From Christensenella sp. UBA1782 (lineage in GTDB: Bacteria; Bacillota; Clostridia; Christensenellales; DTU072), in NCBI GenBank assembly GCA_002315475.1, contig DCGI01000052.1, positions 1 to 6,713 on the forward strand: a DNA stretch of 6,713 nt, in the 5' to 3' direction. The notes under the pieces were generated by a model. It saw nothing but the letters and a program-made list of their open reading frames with translations. It searched no databases and was not told where the DNA came from. Within the stretch, counting starts at the first letter, position 1, and every line of letters starts with the position of its first letter. Of this stretch, positions 1-6,644 are shown piece after piece. The position numbers were made by a program, and so were the translations under genes.

Positions 1-52
1 AATCGAATAATCGACAAATTTACATATAAATCGTGAAACGATAAAAAATGTA

Positions 53-58
53 AGGAGG
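53..58 (+). promoter_or_regulatory. Ribosome binding site of the large secreted protein
   Basis: A full AGGAGG Shine-Dalgarno sequence lies six bases before the ATG at 65, which fixes the start of the large gene. The rest of the 64-base leader is AT-rich and shows no convincing promoter: TATAAA at 25-30 could be a -10 element, but its -35 position at the window edge is poor. The promoter may lie upstream of the window. Confidence 0.9.
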
Positions 59-64
59 CAATAC

Positions 65-3000
65 ATGCAGAAGTTGAAAGAAAAGTTGAAGAACGTTTCT
101 ACGTTAAAAATAGCATTCGTGTTATTTATTGCGTTGGAGATTTCTTTTTCCGTCGTATCGGGCGTTTTCGCTAAGTATCAAACGGACGTAACGTTTACCG
201 GTTCCGGTTCGGTATCCGCTTGGGGCTTTGACTTAAAAGTCAACGGCAAGGAAGCGGGAAACGATTCCGTTATTTCCGGTATTGACCTCGCTACGAAGGA
301 GAGCGGGGCGTTAGGCAGCAATACGGATAGCAATATTTATTTGAATGCCGGGAAGCTTGCGGCGGGTTCCGCAGGGTACATGAGCGTAGAACTGTACGGC
401 AAAGAAACGCAGGTTTCCGCCGTCGTTACGGTAGAAGCCACGTTCTTGAATTTGCCCGACGGATTCGTCTTTACCGACAACGTGGGACGCAGTTTGGAAA
501 AAACGATCGGCATTACCGATTTCGTTCCGAAGGATGCCACGGTCAGAACCAAATACCAAGATCCTGCCGATACTTCGTATACGGGTGCGGCGACGAGGAT
601 AACGTACAGCTACTTTATTTCTTACGATGAGATTATGGAGTGGCAAGCCAACACCGACTTAGCCGAAACCGATAAGTACGTCGACATCGGCTTTCGTTGG
701 TTGTGGGTAAGTACCGACACCGATAACTCTTTTGAGAATAAAACCATTTATCCCGAAGTGTTCGTTTCTTGCGAACAGGTTTTGGAAGCGAGCGACATTC
801 CCGAAGGCGCGACGACGATAAACTTTGCCGAAACGCCCGCCGATTTACAATACGGAGAAGACGTTTTGAACGTGGCGCTCGCCGACCTTTCGGGAGACGA
901 AACCGATTGCGACATTAAGCCGACGGACGACCTGTATTTGGACGTCAACTGTCTTGTTAAAAACGGTTTTGATCTCAGCACGAAGACCTATAACGTGATT
1001 GTCGAACAAGACGTCGCCAACGATAAAGAGTACGATGACGACGTGACGAAAATCATGCTCGGTACGTACAGACGAGAAGGCGATTACGTCGTGGCAAAGC
1101 GTCCTACCGCTACCGTCATCAAAGCCAATCCCGACGATCTTGACGACGTGACCGTTTCGGCAAACGCTTACGTTACCGAAGACTTTTCGTATGCCTATGA
1201 AGACGTCCACGCCTATAACCTGCGTGCCGAAAACGTCGTCGATTCTCTCAACACCGTCCTTATCAACAAAAAGATATCTAAGGATACCCCGTTTGATACT
1301 TTGGAAACCCTTTTTGACAAGAAAGGGACGGAATTGGATGCCTATTTCGCTTCTGCCGTTTACACGTTCGACGACGTGGAAAAGCTACTGGCGGATAGCT
1401 CGGACGATACCCATTTCGTCGGTTGGGACACCGCAAGCAAACGATTCGTTTATATCGAAAACGATGCTTTCGTGAAGACCGAAACGACCAAGCACCTTGC
1501 CGGTGTGGGCAAGAAGGTATCGGTTTTCCGTTTCTATTATTTCGATACGGATAAGACCGGTGTGACCGGCGTAACGACGGGTGCAAACGCTTTATTGACC
1601 GAAGCTCCCGAGTTTTCCATGTATCTCGGTAGCGTGGTAGAAGGCGTTTTATCCGACCTTGCCGTCGGTTTGGACGTCGCCGATAACGAGAACATTTCCG
1701 CCGTTACCTACGACAGAAGTACGGCGACTACGGGACAAACGGTTTTGCTTCGTACCGATTCTTACGATACCGCATTGACCGTCAACGCACCCAAAGATAC
1801 CGTATACCATTATAACTGTGCCGGTTCGGTCGATATTATTGCCGTAGCCGCTACTTCCTATCACGAGAACGGAAAGGTTCCGTTTGTGGAAATCGCCAAA
1901 GGCAGAGTGGTATTGGAGAGCGAATCCGCCGTCAGTCAAATCCACATCAGCACCAAGATTGCTTCGATAGACGGCGACGGCGTCAAGACGAAGGTAGCCG
2001 ATACCTTTGATAAAGTAGCCGTTGCCACCGTATACGGCATGGACTTACCGACCTTCTCCAGAGATGCGGTCGAGAACATTAACGTCAACGGTACCCTCGT
2101 GTTGGAAATCCAAAAGGAAAACAACTATTCCGACTACGTCTATCTGTATCAACAAGGTTTGAAACAACAAATGAAGGTTACCACCGCCGAAAGCGGAACG
2201 GTTACTATCTTAGACGGTAGTGCCAAAAACGGAAACGATAAGACGTTGACTACCACGACGAGTACCGTCGTTTTGGATATTTGTAACAACATCGTAGGCG
2301 GAAAGTCTTATACCGAAGCGCAAATTCAAGCCGGTGCGGTTTTGCCCGCCGATATCGTAGAAAACGGTATCGACACGACGGATGCAACGGCTTTTGAAGA
2401 AATCAAGAATAACGTCATTGCCACATCGGTCGCCGAAATCATGACGGCGGAATCGGACGAACCTGTTTTTGCCCGTATCGGCATGAAAGGGTATACTTCC
2501 TTCCAAGACGCCGTTGACGATGCGGCGGACGGTGCGACAATCGTCTTGCTCCAAAGCGTGGAAGAAGGATTCAGCAATATTGCACAAATCTTCACGAAGA
2601 ACCTTGTCGTCAACACCTGTAACGATTATCGTCAAGACGACTACGGTCTGCATCTTTCTTCGGGTGAACTCTTTATTCTCGACGAAGCCACCGGTTTGAA
2701 GTACTACGGTGGCGGCAGACAGGTGATGATAGACGATAGCTTTACGGGAACGGAAGCCTACATTCCCGAGGGCGTAACCGAAATCGTCGGTTGTAAGCAA
2801 GCGAGAAAAGCCGTCAACATGACGAAAGTTTACTTCCCGAGCACCATTACCAAAATTAACGGCAGAGTGTTCTGTAACTGCACAAACTTAGAAGCAATCT
2901 ATTACTACGATACGAGCGACGAAGAATACAAAGAAGGTTTACCGCCGACTTTGGAAGTCATCGGACAATCGGCATTCCAGACCACGCCCAATCTCGAAAT

Positions 3001-4741
3001 CGACGTTGAGATTCCCGATGCCGTCACTTCGATAAGCTCGGGCGTATTCTACGAGTCCGGTATTACGGCGGTGACCTTCCACGAAAATGTTTCCGAAATC
3101 GGAGCCAGTGCCTTCCGCGCATGCCCGAACTTAACCGAGATACGCTTACCCGCCGACGTTACCACTTTGGGTGAATTCGTATGTCGTGATTGTGCGAACT
3201 TGACAGAATATTATTTTGCTTTCGAAGAACTACCGGAAACGGTTGGACAATTCTCGTTTGCTTCCGTCAGCGGAACATACAATAATACGCTCGACAGAAC
3301 GGTATACGTAAAGAGCAAGACGGTCGCCTCTGCTTTCTGGTCGAAATTAGATTCGGTCGCCAAAGAGCATTATTCGTTCCGTAACTACGATGACACTACC
3401 ATCGTTTATAATATTTACGATCTTATCGTTACGAAAGGCGCAAGTAAGTCCTATTATACTTTGGAGGATTTCCGAGACGCCACCAATGACGGCAACAATT
3501 TCTCGGGTTATACCATTTCGTTGGTACATGACATCGACCTTAAAAACGAGGAATGGGAACCTATTTCCAATTATGCCTACGGCACAGGTGCCGATTCCGT
3601 TTTTGCCGGCACGTTTGACGGACAAAATCATACCGTCAGTAACCTAACCATCGCCAACAATACCGTTGACGCCCTCGGCGCAACCGAGGGTATTCCGAGC
3701 GGATTCTTCGGTTCTGTCGGCGGTTGTACCATTCGGAACTTAAAACTTTCCGCCGTCAGCATAACGTGTCCCACGACGTTGAACGCCGGTTTGTTCGCCT
3801 TGCATGTCGTAGGAACGGGTGTTGCGACAGTCGACAACGTTCAAGTCCTTTCGGGTACCGTTTCTTCCGCTGACAATGCGGCAGGCTTGATTGCGTTTGC
3901 TTCGGTTAGTTGCGTTATTACCGATTGCGTCAACCGTGCGAATGTTTCGGGTTATTCTCCCGCAGGTATTGTAGGCGTACTTCGTGACGAGACCAACCCC
4001 GTCGCTCCGAGGATAGACGGCTGTGTCAACTACGGTACGATTACCTCTACGGACAATAGCGGAGCCGGTGCCGGCGGTATTGCGGGAAAGGTACAGGCCG
4101 GTGATGCCGGTGTACGTGTGGAAAATTGTACCAACTACGGAAATATTATTGCCACGAAAGGAAACACCTATGCCGGTGGTATTTCCGGTCTTGCGGACTC
4201 AGTTCAGGGCTCAAATGGAACGGCGTATTTTATTAAGAATACCAATTACGGAAACGTTTCTTCCGACGTAGCGGAAAACGGAGCGTACGGCAGAGCGGGC
4301 GGTATCATCGGAAAAAACAGTAACGTTCTTACCATGCGTTATTGCGTCAATACGGGGAACGTCAGCGGATATGAAGCCGCCGGCGGCATGATGGGTTATT
4401 TAGACGTTGCCGGTTCGACCGTAGAGTATTGTTATAACAGCGGTACGATTGCGTGTTCTCATGGTGCCGCAGGCGGTATCGTGACGGGCGGAAACTCCAA
4501 TTTTACCACGCACTATTGCTTGAATGACGCTTCGGTAACCGGTTCTACCACGACCTGCCAAATTACGGGCGTTCCGGACGCAACCAACTATTATTACAGC
4601 GGAAGCGACATTAAGAATTCTTCGAATGAAACGGCGGTAAAAGAAACCGTCCTCTCCGAATTGAACGGCGGCACCGAAACCTTCTTCGGCGAAAACGAAG
4701 GCAAGATTGTTCCGATTTTGTTGATTCCCGACGGAGAATAG
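65..4741 (+). CDS. Giant secreted mosaic surface/matrix protein: TasA-like N-terminus, BspA-type leucine-rich repeats, GLUG-like beta-helix
   Basis: This 1558-residue protein is probably exported to the cell surface or extracellular matrix as an adhesin or structural protein; no enzyme motif is visible. Residues 1-36 form a signal peptide: Lys-rich start, hydrophobic core 16-34, likely cleavage after VFA (36). Residues ~37-245 resemble TasA/camelysin proteins exported with the SipW signal peptidase, with a FAKYQT start, an AWGFDLKV strand and a W-x-W...DTDNSF...EVFVSCEQV ending. Residues ~245-800 are unrecognised. Residues ~802-850 match the beta-helix lead-in seen in Clostridia surface proteins (ARIG...YTSFQDAVDDAADGATIVLL). 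Residues ~895-1090 are BspA-type LRRs. Residues ~1175-1500 are GLUG/M26-like (FAGTFDGQNHTVSNLTI, GFFG, then C-x-N-x-G repeats). There is no LPXTG motif, C-terminal membrane span or recognisable cell-wall-binding repeat. AGGAGG at 53-58 supports the start. The frame is intact. Export is confident, the domain names are moderately confident, and the ligand is unknown. Confidence 0.93.
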   Translation: MQKLKEKLKNVSTLKIAFVLFIALEISFSVVSGVFAKYQTDVTFTGSGSVSAWGFDLKVNGKEAGNDSVISGIDLATKESGALGSNTDSNIYLNAGKLAAGSAGYMSVELYGKETQVSAVVTVEATFLNLPDGFVFTDNVGRSLEKTIGITDFVPKDATVRTKYQDPADTSYTGAATRITYSYFISYDEIMEWQANTDLAETDKYVDIGFRWLWVSTDTDNSFENKTIYPEVFVSCEQVLEASDIPEGATTINFAETPADLQYGEDVLNVALADLSGDETDCDIKPTDDLYLDVNCLVKNGFDLSTKTYNVIVEQDVANDKEYDDDVTKIMLGTYRREGDYVVAKRPTATVIKANPDDLDDVTVSANAYVTEDFSYAYEDVHAYNLRAENVVDSLNTVLINKKISKDTPFDTLETLFDKKGTELDAYFASAVYTFDDVEKLLADSSDDTHFVGWDTASKRFVYIENDAFVKTETTKHLAGVGKKVSVFRFYYFDTDKTGVTGVTTGANALLTEAPEFSMYLGSVVEGVLSDLAVGLDVADNENISAVTYDRSTATTGQTVLLRTDSYDTALTVNAPKDTVYHYNCAGSVDIIAVAATSYHENGKVPFVEIAKGRVVLESESAVSQIHISTKIASIDGDGVKTKVADTFDKVAVATVYGMDLPTFSRDAVENINVNGTLVLEIQKENNYSDYVYLYQQGLKQQMKVTTAESGTVTILDGSAKNGNDKTLTTTTSTVVLDICNNIVGGKSYTEAQIQAGAVLPADIVENGIDTTDATAFEEIKNNVIATSVAEIMTAESDEPVFARIGMKGYTSFQDAVDDAADGATIVLLQSVEEGFSNIAQIFTKNLVVNTCNDYRQDDYGLHLSSGELFILDEATGLKYYGGGRQVMIDDSFTGTEAYIPEGVTEIVGCKQARKAVNMTKVYFPSTITKINGRVFCNCTNLEAIYYYDTSDEEYKEGLPPTLEVIGQSAFQTTPNLEIDVEIPDAVTSISSGVFYESGITAVTFHENVSEIGASAFRACPNLTEIRLPADVTTLGEFVCRDCANLTEYYFAFEELPETVGQFSFASVSGTYNNTLDRTVYVKSKTVASAFWSKLDSVAKEHYSFRNYDDTTIVYNIYDLIVTKGASKSYYTLEDFRDATNDGNNFSGYTISLVHDIDLKNEEWEPISNYAYGTGADSVFAGTFDGQNHTVSNLTIANNTVDALGATEGIPSGFFGSVGGCTIRNLKLSAVSITCPTTLNAGLFALHVVGTGVATVDNVQVLSGTVSSADNAAGLIAFASVSCVITDCVNRANVSGYSPAGIVGVLRDETNPVAPRIDGCVNYGTITSTDNSGAGAGGIAGKVQAGDAGVRVENCTNYGNIIATKGNTYAGGISGLADSVQGSNGTAYFIKNTNYGNVSSDVAENGAYGRAGGIIGKNSNVLTMRYCVNTGNVSGYEAAGGMMGYLDVAGSTVEYCYNSGTIACSHGAAGGIVTGGNSNFTTHYCLNDASVTGSTTTCQITGVPDATNYYYSGSDIKNSSNETAVKETVLSELNGGTETFFGENEGKIVPILLIPDGE
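2747..3334 (+). repeat. BspA-type leucine-rich repeat block (protein level)
   Basis: Residues ~895-1090 of the large protein contain about six degenerate repeats of roughly 23 residues. They follow the BspA/LRR_5 pattern: hydrophobic-x-IP/LP, a 'VTSI' or 'VSEIG' strand, 'xAF', then 'CxNLTEI'. Examples are the segments around INGRVFCNCTNLEAI, VIGQSAFQTTPNLEI, IGASAFRACPNLTEIRLP and LGEFVCRDCANLTEYYF. The copies have diverged in DNA sequence, so this is an old protein repeat, not a recent duplication. BspA-type LRRs are known in bacterial adhesins and in many host-associated Clostridia and Bacteroidetes surface proteins. Which ligand this one binds cannot be read from sequence. Confidence 0.8.
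3911..4564 (+). repeat. GLUG-like beta-helix repeats with C-x-N-x-G signature (protein level)
   Basis: Residues ~1283-1500 hold seven repeats of 29-37 residues. Each opens with C-x-N (once N-x-N) and usually continues x-G-x-V/I; after a variable loop most copies close with a glycine-rich AGGIxG segment. The opening residue is C1288, C1320, C1355, N1392, C1427, C1456 and C1485. The pattern fits right-handed beta-helix coils, with the loop carrying the length differences. A preceding FDG/GFFG segment at ~1178-1220 is the usual entry to GLUG-type regions of bacterial surface proteins and M26-associated modules. The repeats differ in nucleotide sequence, which argues against recent amplification. 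Confidence 0.8.
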
Positions 4742-4749
4742 TATATTTC

Positions 4750-4789
4750 GAGAAAGGACGGGGCATAAAGCCTCGTACCTTTCTCTTTT
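4750..4789 (+). terminator. Intrinsic terminator of the large secreted-protein gene
   Basis: Eight bases after the stop codon, GAGAAAGGACGGGGC (4750-4764) pairs with the segment at 4770-4785 around the loop ATAAA. The stem has 15 pairs with one G-T wobble and one bulged A at 4777, and it is followed by TTTT. The T-run is short and interrupted by CC, so it may act imperfectly alone; a second terminator follows 35 bases later. Confidence 0.75.
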
Positions 4790-4824
4790 CCAAAAACTTT
4801 TTACATGGTTTTGAGTGCATTTTT

Positions 4825-4853
4825 TCCCCTTCGATAGGAAGGGGATTTTTTTT
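4825..4853 (+). terminator. Second, strong intrinsic terminator
   Basis: TCCCCTTC (4825-4832) and GAAGGGGA (4838-4845) form a perfect eight-pair stem around a five-base loop and run into eight T residues (4846-4853). It lies just upstream of the next promoter and so insulates the downstream unit from readthrough of the large gene. The bases on its 5' side are T-rich, not A-rich, so it should work only in the + direction. Confidence 0.9.
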
Positions 4854-4856
4854 AAC

Positions 4857-4886
4857 TTGACTTTTTCCGTAAAAATAATCTATAAT
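4857..4886 (+). promoter_or_regulatory. Sigma-A-type promoter of the coiled-coil protein/phosphodiesterase operon
   Basis: TTGACT (4857-4862) and a perfect TATAAT (4881-4886) are separated by 18 bases. Transcription should begin near 4892-4894, giving a very short leader with the ribosome site almost at its 5' end. It starts only a few bases after the T-tract of the preceding terminator, a compact terminator-promoter junction. No operator-like palindrome overlaps it. Confidence 0.9.
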
Positions 4887-4895
4887 AGAGAAAAA

Positions 4896-4901
4896 GGGAG
4901 G
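4896..4901 (+). promoter_or_regulatory. Ribosome binding site deciding the start at 4908
   Basis: GGGAGG lies six bases before the ATG at 4908. The frame stays open upstream to an ATG at 4815, but that longer start would place the strong terminator and the promoter inside the coding region and has no ribosome site. The start at 4908 is therefore the right one. Confidence 0.9.
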
Positions 4902-4907
4902 ATTCGT

Positions 4908-5504
4908 ATGGGCAATATTCAAAACAACATGAACGATGCGATTTTTCATGCGGCACTTATTAGTTCCGTCCAGCGCAGACAACAAGAAGCGACAAGGATG
5001 ACGGATGAATTGGAAAAGCAGATTCGGGCGTTGGAAAACGAGCGGGTACGCTTGCAGGATATGGGGTACCAAACTAATAACATAGACCAAAAACTGACGT
5101 TGCTTTATCGAGAGCATAACGAAAAAAGAAGAAAGAACTTTCTTGAGCAAGCCAAGAGACACAGACGGAATTGCATAATCGGGACTATTTTTACCATTCT
5201 TTCCGTAGTGACGGCGGTGGTACTCTTAGCATTTTTGGGCAACGTAGAAAATTTAACGGCGCAAGGGTTTACTTGCTTCGATTTCCAAAGTTGGTGTGCC
5301 GTTCAAGAGTATGCAAGTTCTTATTACGTGGACGGAGAATTGCATTTGCTGACCGCCATGAAGGACGTGAAGACGTGGTTACATTTCGGACTTGCGGGGT
5401 GCGCGACAATCTTCCTCATTTTCGGCATAGTCGGCGTTGTGGAAAGCAGAATGACCAAGAAACTGAAAAAATCGGCGGAAGAAGACTATTGGAGCGGAAG
5501 ATAG
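4908..5504 (+). CDS. Unrecognised coiled-coil protein with two membrane spans
   Basis: I do not recognise the family of this 198-residue protein. Residues ~20-85 are highly charged and look like a helical coiled coil broken near residue 53 by DMGYQTNN (Q/E/R/K-rich, with Leu at heptad-like spacing). A basic stretch (KRRKNFLEQAKRHRR, residues 73-87) precedes a first membrane span at ~89-111. A loop of about 45 residues follows with two Cys (C123 and C130). A second span (~158-178) leads to a short basic tail starting RMTKKLKK. By the positive-inside rule both ends are cytoplasmic and the loop is outside, where the two Cys could form a disulfide. There is no signal peptide and no catalytic motif. 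It is the first gene of the operon and ends nine bases before the phosphodiesterase gene, so the two are made together. A scaffold or sensor role at the membrane is possible but is only a guess. Confidence 0.88.
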   Translation: MGNIQNNMNDAIFHAALISSVQRRQQEATRMTDELEKQIRALENERVRLQDMGYQTNNIDQKLTLLYREHNEKRRKNFLEQAKRHRRNCIIGTIFTILSVVTAVVLLAFLGNVENLTAQGFTCFDFQSWCAVQEYASSYYVDGELHLLTAMKDVKTWLHFGLAGCATIFLIFGIVGVVESRMTKKLKKSAEEDYWSGR

Positions 5505-5513
5505 GCGAGAAAT

Positions 5514-6356
5514 ATGACGAAAAAAACAAGAATACTTTTATTGACGGTAGCGTGTGTGATAATAGCGTGCGTGGTCGGTATGTGCGTATGCACGTTGGTA
5601 CTGTTCTGTTTACAGAACGACGGAAACGATTATAAAGGGACGCAGGAAACCAAGTTTATTGCGCATCGGGGACTGAGTATCGAGTACTATCAAAACTCTC
5701 TCACAGCCTTCGAAAAGGCGGGACAGGAAAGCTTTTTTTGGGGCATAGAAACCGATATTTGGCGTACGAAAGACGGGAAGTGGGTATGCTGTCACAACGA
5801 AAATCCTTTTGCCGATGATAGCGTAAAAGTTTACGATATTACGTTGGCTGAAGCTCAAACGCTTGCACTCGATCCTCACAAAAACGAAGAAGCGAGTTTG
5901 CGTGGCGAAAATACAATCTGCACCTATGAAGAGTACTTGCAGACGTGTGCGACCTACGGAAAAGCCGCCGTTATCGAGTTGAAAGCCACCTATAAAAAAT
6001 CCGTTTTGCAAGAAGTCGTAGATATAGCGTTCCGCTATTTGCCCTCCGAAAAACTCGTTTTTATCAGTTTTCAAAAGGCAAACGTCGACCGCATCGAAGC
6101 CATGGACGGAACCATTCAAACCCAGCTATTGCTTTCGTCGGGTGCGGGAAAGTTTTGGATGAACTTTTACGCGGCGGCAGGCTATACCATATCCATTCCG
6201 TACGGCTCGTTCACCGAAGACATGCTGACTTTAGCACACGACAACCACGCCGTATTGGACGTCTGGACAATCAACGACGAAGAAACCGCCCAAAAGTACA
6301 TTGATATGGGCGTCGACTATTTGGAATCCGACAGAGTCTTGGTACTGAATCCGTAG
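5514..6356 (+). CDS. Membrane-anchored glycerophosphodiester phosphodiesterase (GDPD family)
   Basis: The enzyme is expected to hydrolyse glycerophosphodiesters, such as deacylated phospholipids or teichoic-acid fragments, to glycerol-3-phosphate plus an alcohol outside the membrane. Residues 6-33 form one hydrophobic span after an MTKKTR start, most likely an uncleaved signal anchor, with the catalytic domain outside. The GDPD signature is present: HRG at 51-53, NSLTAFEKA at 61-69, GIETDIWRTKDGKWV at 77-91 with metal ligands E79 and D81, second catalytic His H94, IELK with E155, and the C-terminal strand VWTINDEETAQKYIDMGVDYLESDR (250-274). VYDITLAEAQTL at 106-117 matches the family's dlTlaEl segment. 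Two deviations are QNS for the usual ENT and HN for the usual HD after the second His; the core ligands remain, so activity is likely. The length is normal. The ribosome site (GGCGAG, 5504-5509) is weak, which with the nine-base gap suggests translational coupling to the upstream gene. Confidence 0.93.
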   Translation: MTKKTRILLLTVACVIIACVVGMCVCTLVLFCLQNDGNDYKGTQETKFIAHRGLSIEYYQNSLTAFEKAGQESFFWGIETDIWRTKDGKWVCCHNENPFADDSVKVYDITLAEAQTLALDPHKNEEASLRGENTICTYEEYLQTCATYGKAAVIELKATYKKSVLQEVVDIAFRYLPSEKLVFISFQKANVDRIEAMDGTIQTQLLLSSGAGKFWMNFYAAAGYTISIPYGSFTEDMLTLAHDNHAVLDVWTINDEETAQKYIDMGVDYLESDRVLVLNP

Positions 6357-6466
6357 GTTCAAGATCGTAGTTTGATTCGTTGTAGGAGATGACTGCTTTT
6401 ATTTCTGAGAAGTACACTATTCGCCGAGGAAACGTCAGGAGTTCGAACTGCCGGAAAGGAGTATAT

Positions 6467-6580
6467 ATGACAAATAACGAATTTTGGACGAACCGAAGTC
6501 GGAAGACAAGAAAAACTAAACAAAAAACGCACTTGAAAGCAATTTCGGGTGCGTTTTTTTGCATGATTGGTTTTTCATGA
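6467..6580 (+). CDS. Doubtful mini-ORF with a good ribosome site, possibly a gene relic
   Basis: AAGGAG at 6456-6461 sits five bases before an ATG at 6467. The frame reads MTNNEFWTNRSRKTRKTKQK and continues through the terminator hairpin to a stop at 6578-6580 (37 residues), which is not how a real gene normally ends. In the frame offset by one base, the codons at 6487-6516 read DEPKSEDKKN and end in TAA at 6517-6519, three bases before the A-run of the terminator. A natural reading is that the start and the end of a former gene are both preserved but out of frame after an internal deletion or a single-base loss. A small basic peptide cannot be excluded. I recognise no family. Confidence 0.25.
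   Translation: MTNNEFWTNRSRKTRKTKQKTHLKAISGAFFCMIGFS
6522..6560 (+). terminator. Strong intrinsic terminator, likely end of the phosphodiesterase operon
   Basis: The arms at 6528-6538 and 6543-6553 form an 11-pair stem (two T-G wobbles) closed by a GCAA loop of the stable GNRA type. Six A residues lie on the 5' side and seven T residues on the 3' side. The A-run also lets it work on the opposite strand, though no minus-strand gene is seen nearby. No other terminator is visible after the phosphodiesterase stop at 6356, so that transcript probably carries about 200 untranslated bases to this point. Confidence 0.9.
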
Positions 6581-6615
6581 AAAGGTTTCGTTTGTAAAAA
6601 AACGGGTTATTGGGG

Positions 6616-6644
6616 TTGACTTCTTATTCTACGTATGGTACACT
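6616..6644 (+). promoter_or_regulatory. Extended -10 promoter of the gene starting at 6688
   Basis: TTGACT (6616-6621) and TACACT (6639-6644) are 17 bases apart, and TGG (6636-6638) immediately before the -10 element supplies an extended -10 TGn motif that compensates for the imperfect hexamer. Transcription would start near 6651, leaving a leader of about 37 bases. A second hexamer, TATACT at 6650-6655, lacks a matching -35 element. Confidence 0.82.

Noticed and set aside
19..47. TTTACA...TAAAAA as a promoter for the large gene
   Set aside because: The -10 candidate matches only four of six bases and alternatives are equally good in this AT-rich leader, so no call is justified.
2210..2800. 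Minus-strand open frame of 196 codons inside the large gene
   Set aside because: It lies antisense to a well-supported coding region with clear protein domains, has no ribosome site I can see, and its translation resembles no family.
4815..4907. Upstream extension of the coiled-coil protein to an ATG at 4815
   Set aside because: The added 31 codons would run through a strong terminator and a consensus promoter and lack a ribosome site; GGGAGG supports 4908.
4611..5162. Minus-strand open frame of 183 codons
   Set aside because: It crosses two terminators, a promoter and parts of two genes, so it is a chance frame.
5559..5570. Lipobox-like IIAC at residues 16-19 of the phosphodiesterase
   Set aside because: The hydrophobic stretch continues for about 14 residues after Cys19, which fits a signal anchor better than a cleaved lipoprotein signal.
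5171..5635. Plus-strand open frame of 154 codons overlapping the coiled-coil and phosphodiesterase genes
   Set aside because: It is rich in Arg, Cys and Phe from out-of-frame reading, and the two overlapped genes have recognisable membrane spans and enzyme motifs.
6389..6418. ATGACT-N18-TACACT as a promoter for the mini-ORF
   Set aside because: Both hexamers match only four of six consensus positions and there is no extended -10 motif; likely chance.
6440..6449. AGTTCGAACT palindrome resembling a tRNA T-loop
   Set aside because: The flanks do not pair as a T-arm and no other tRNA arm is present; an operator role has no support either.
6389..6466. Longer start at 6389 for the mini-ORF
   Set aside because: GGAG directly touches the ATG with no spacer, which is too close to serve as a ribosome site; the start at 6467 has proper spacing.
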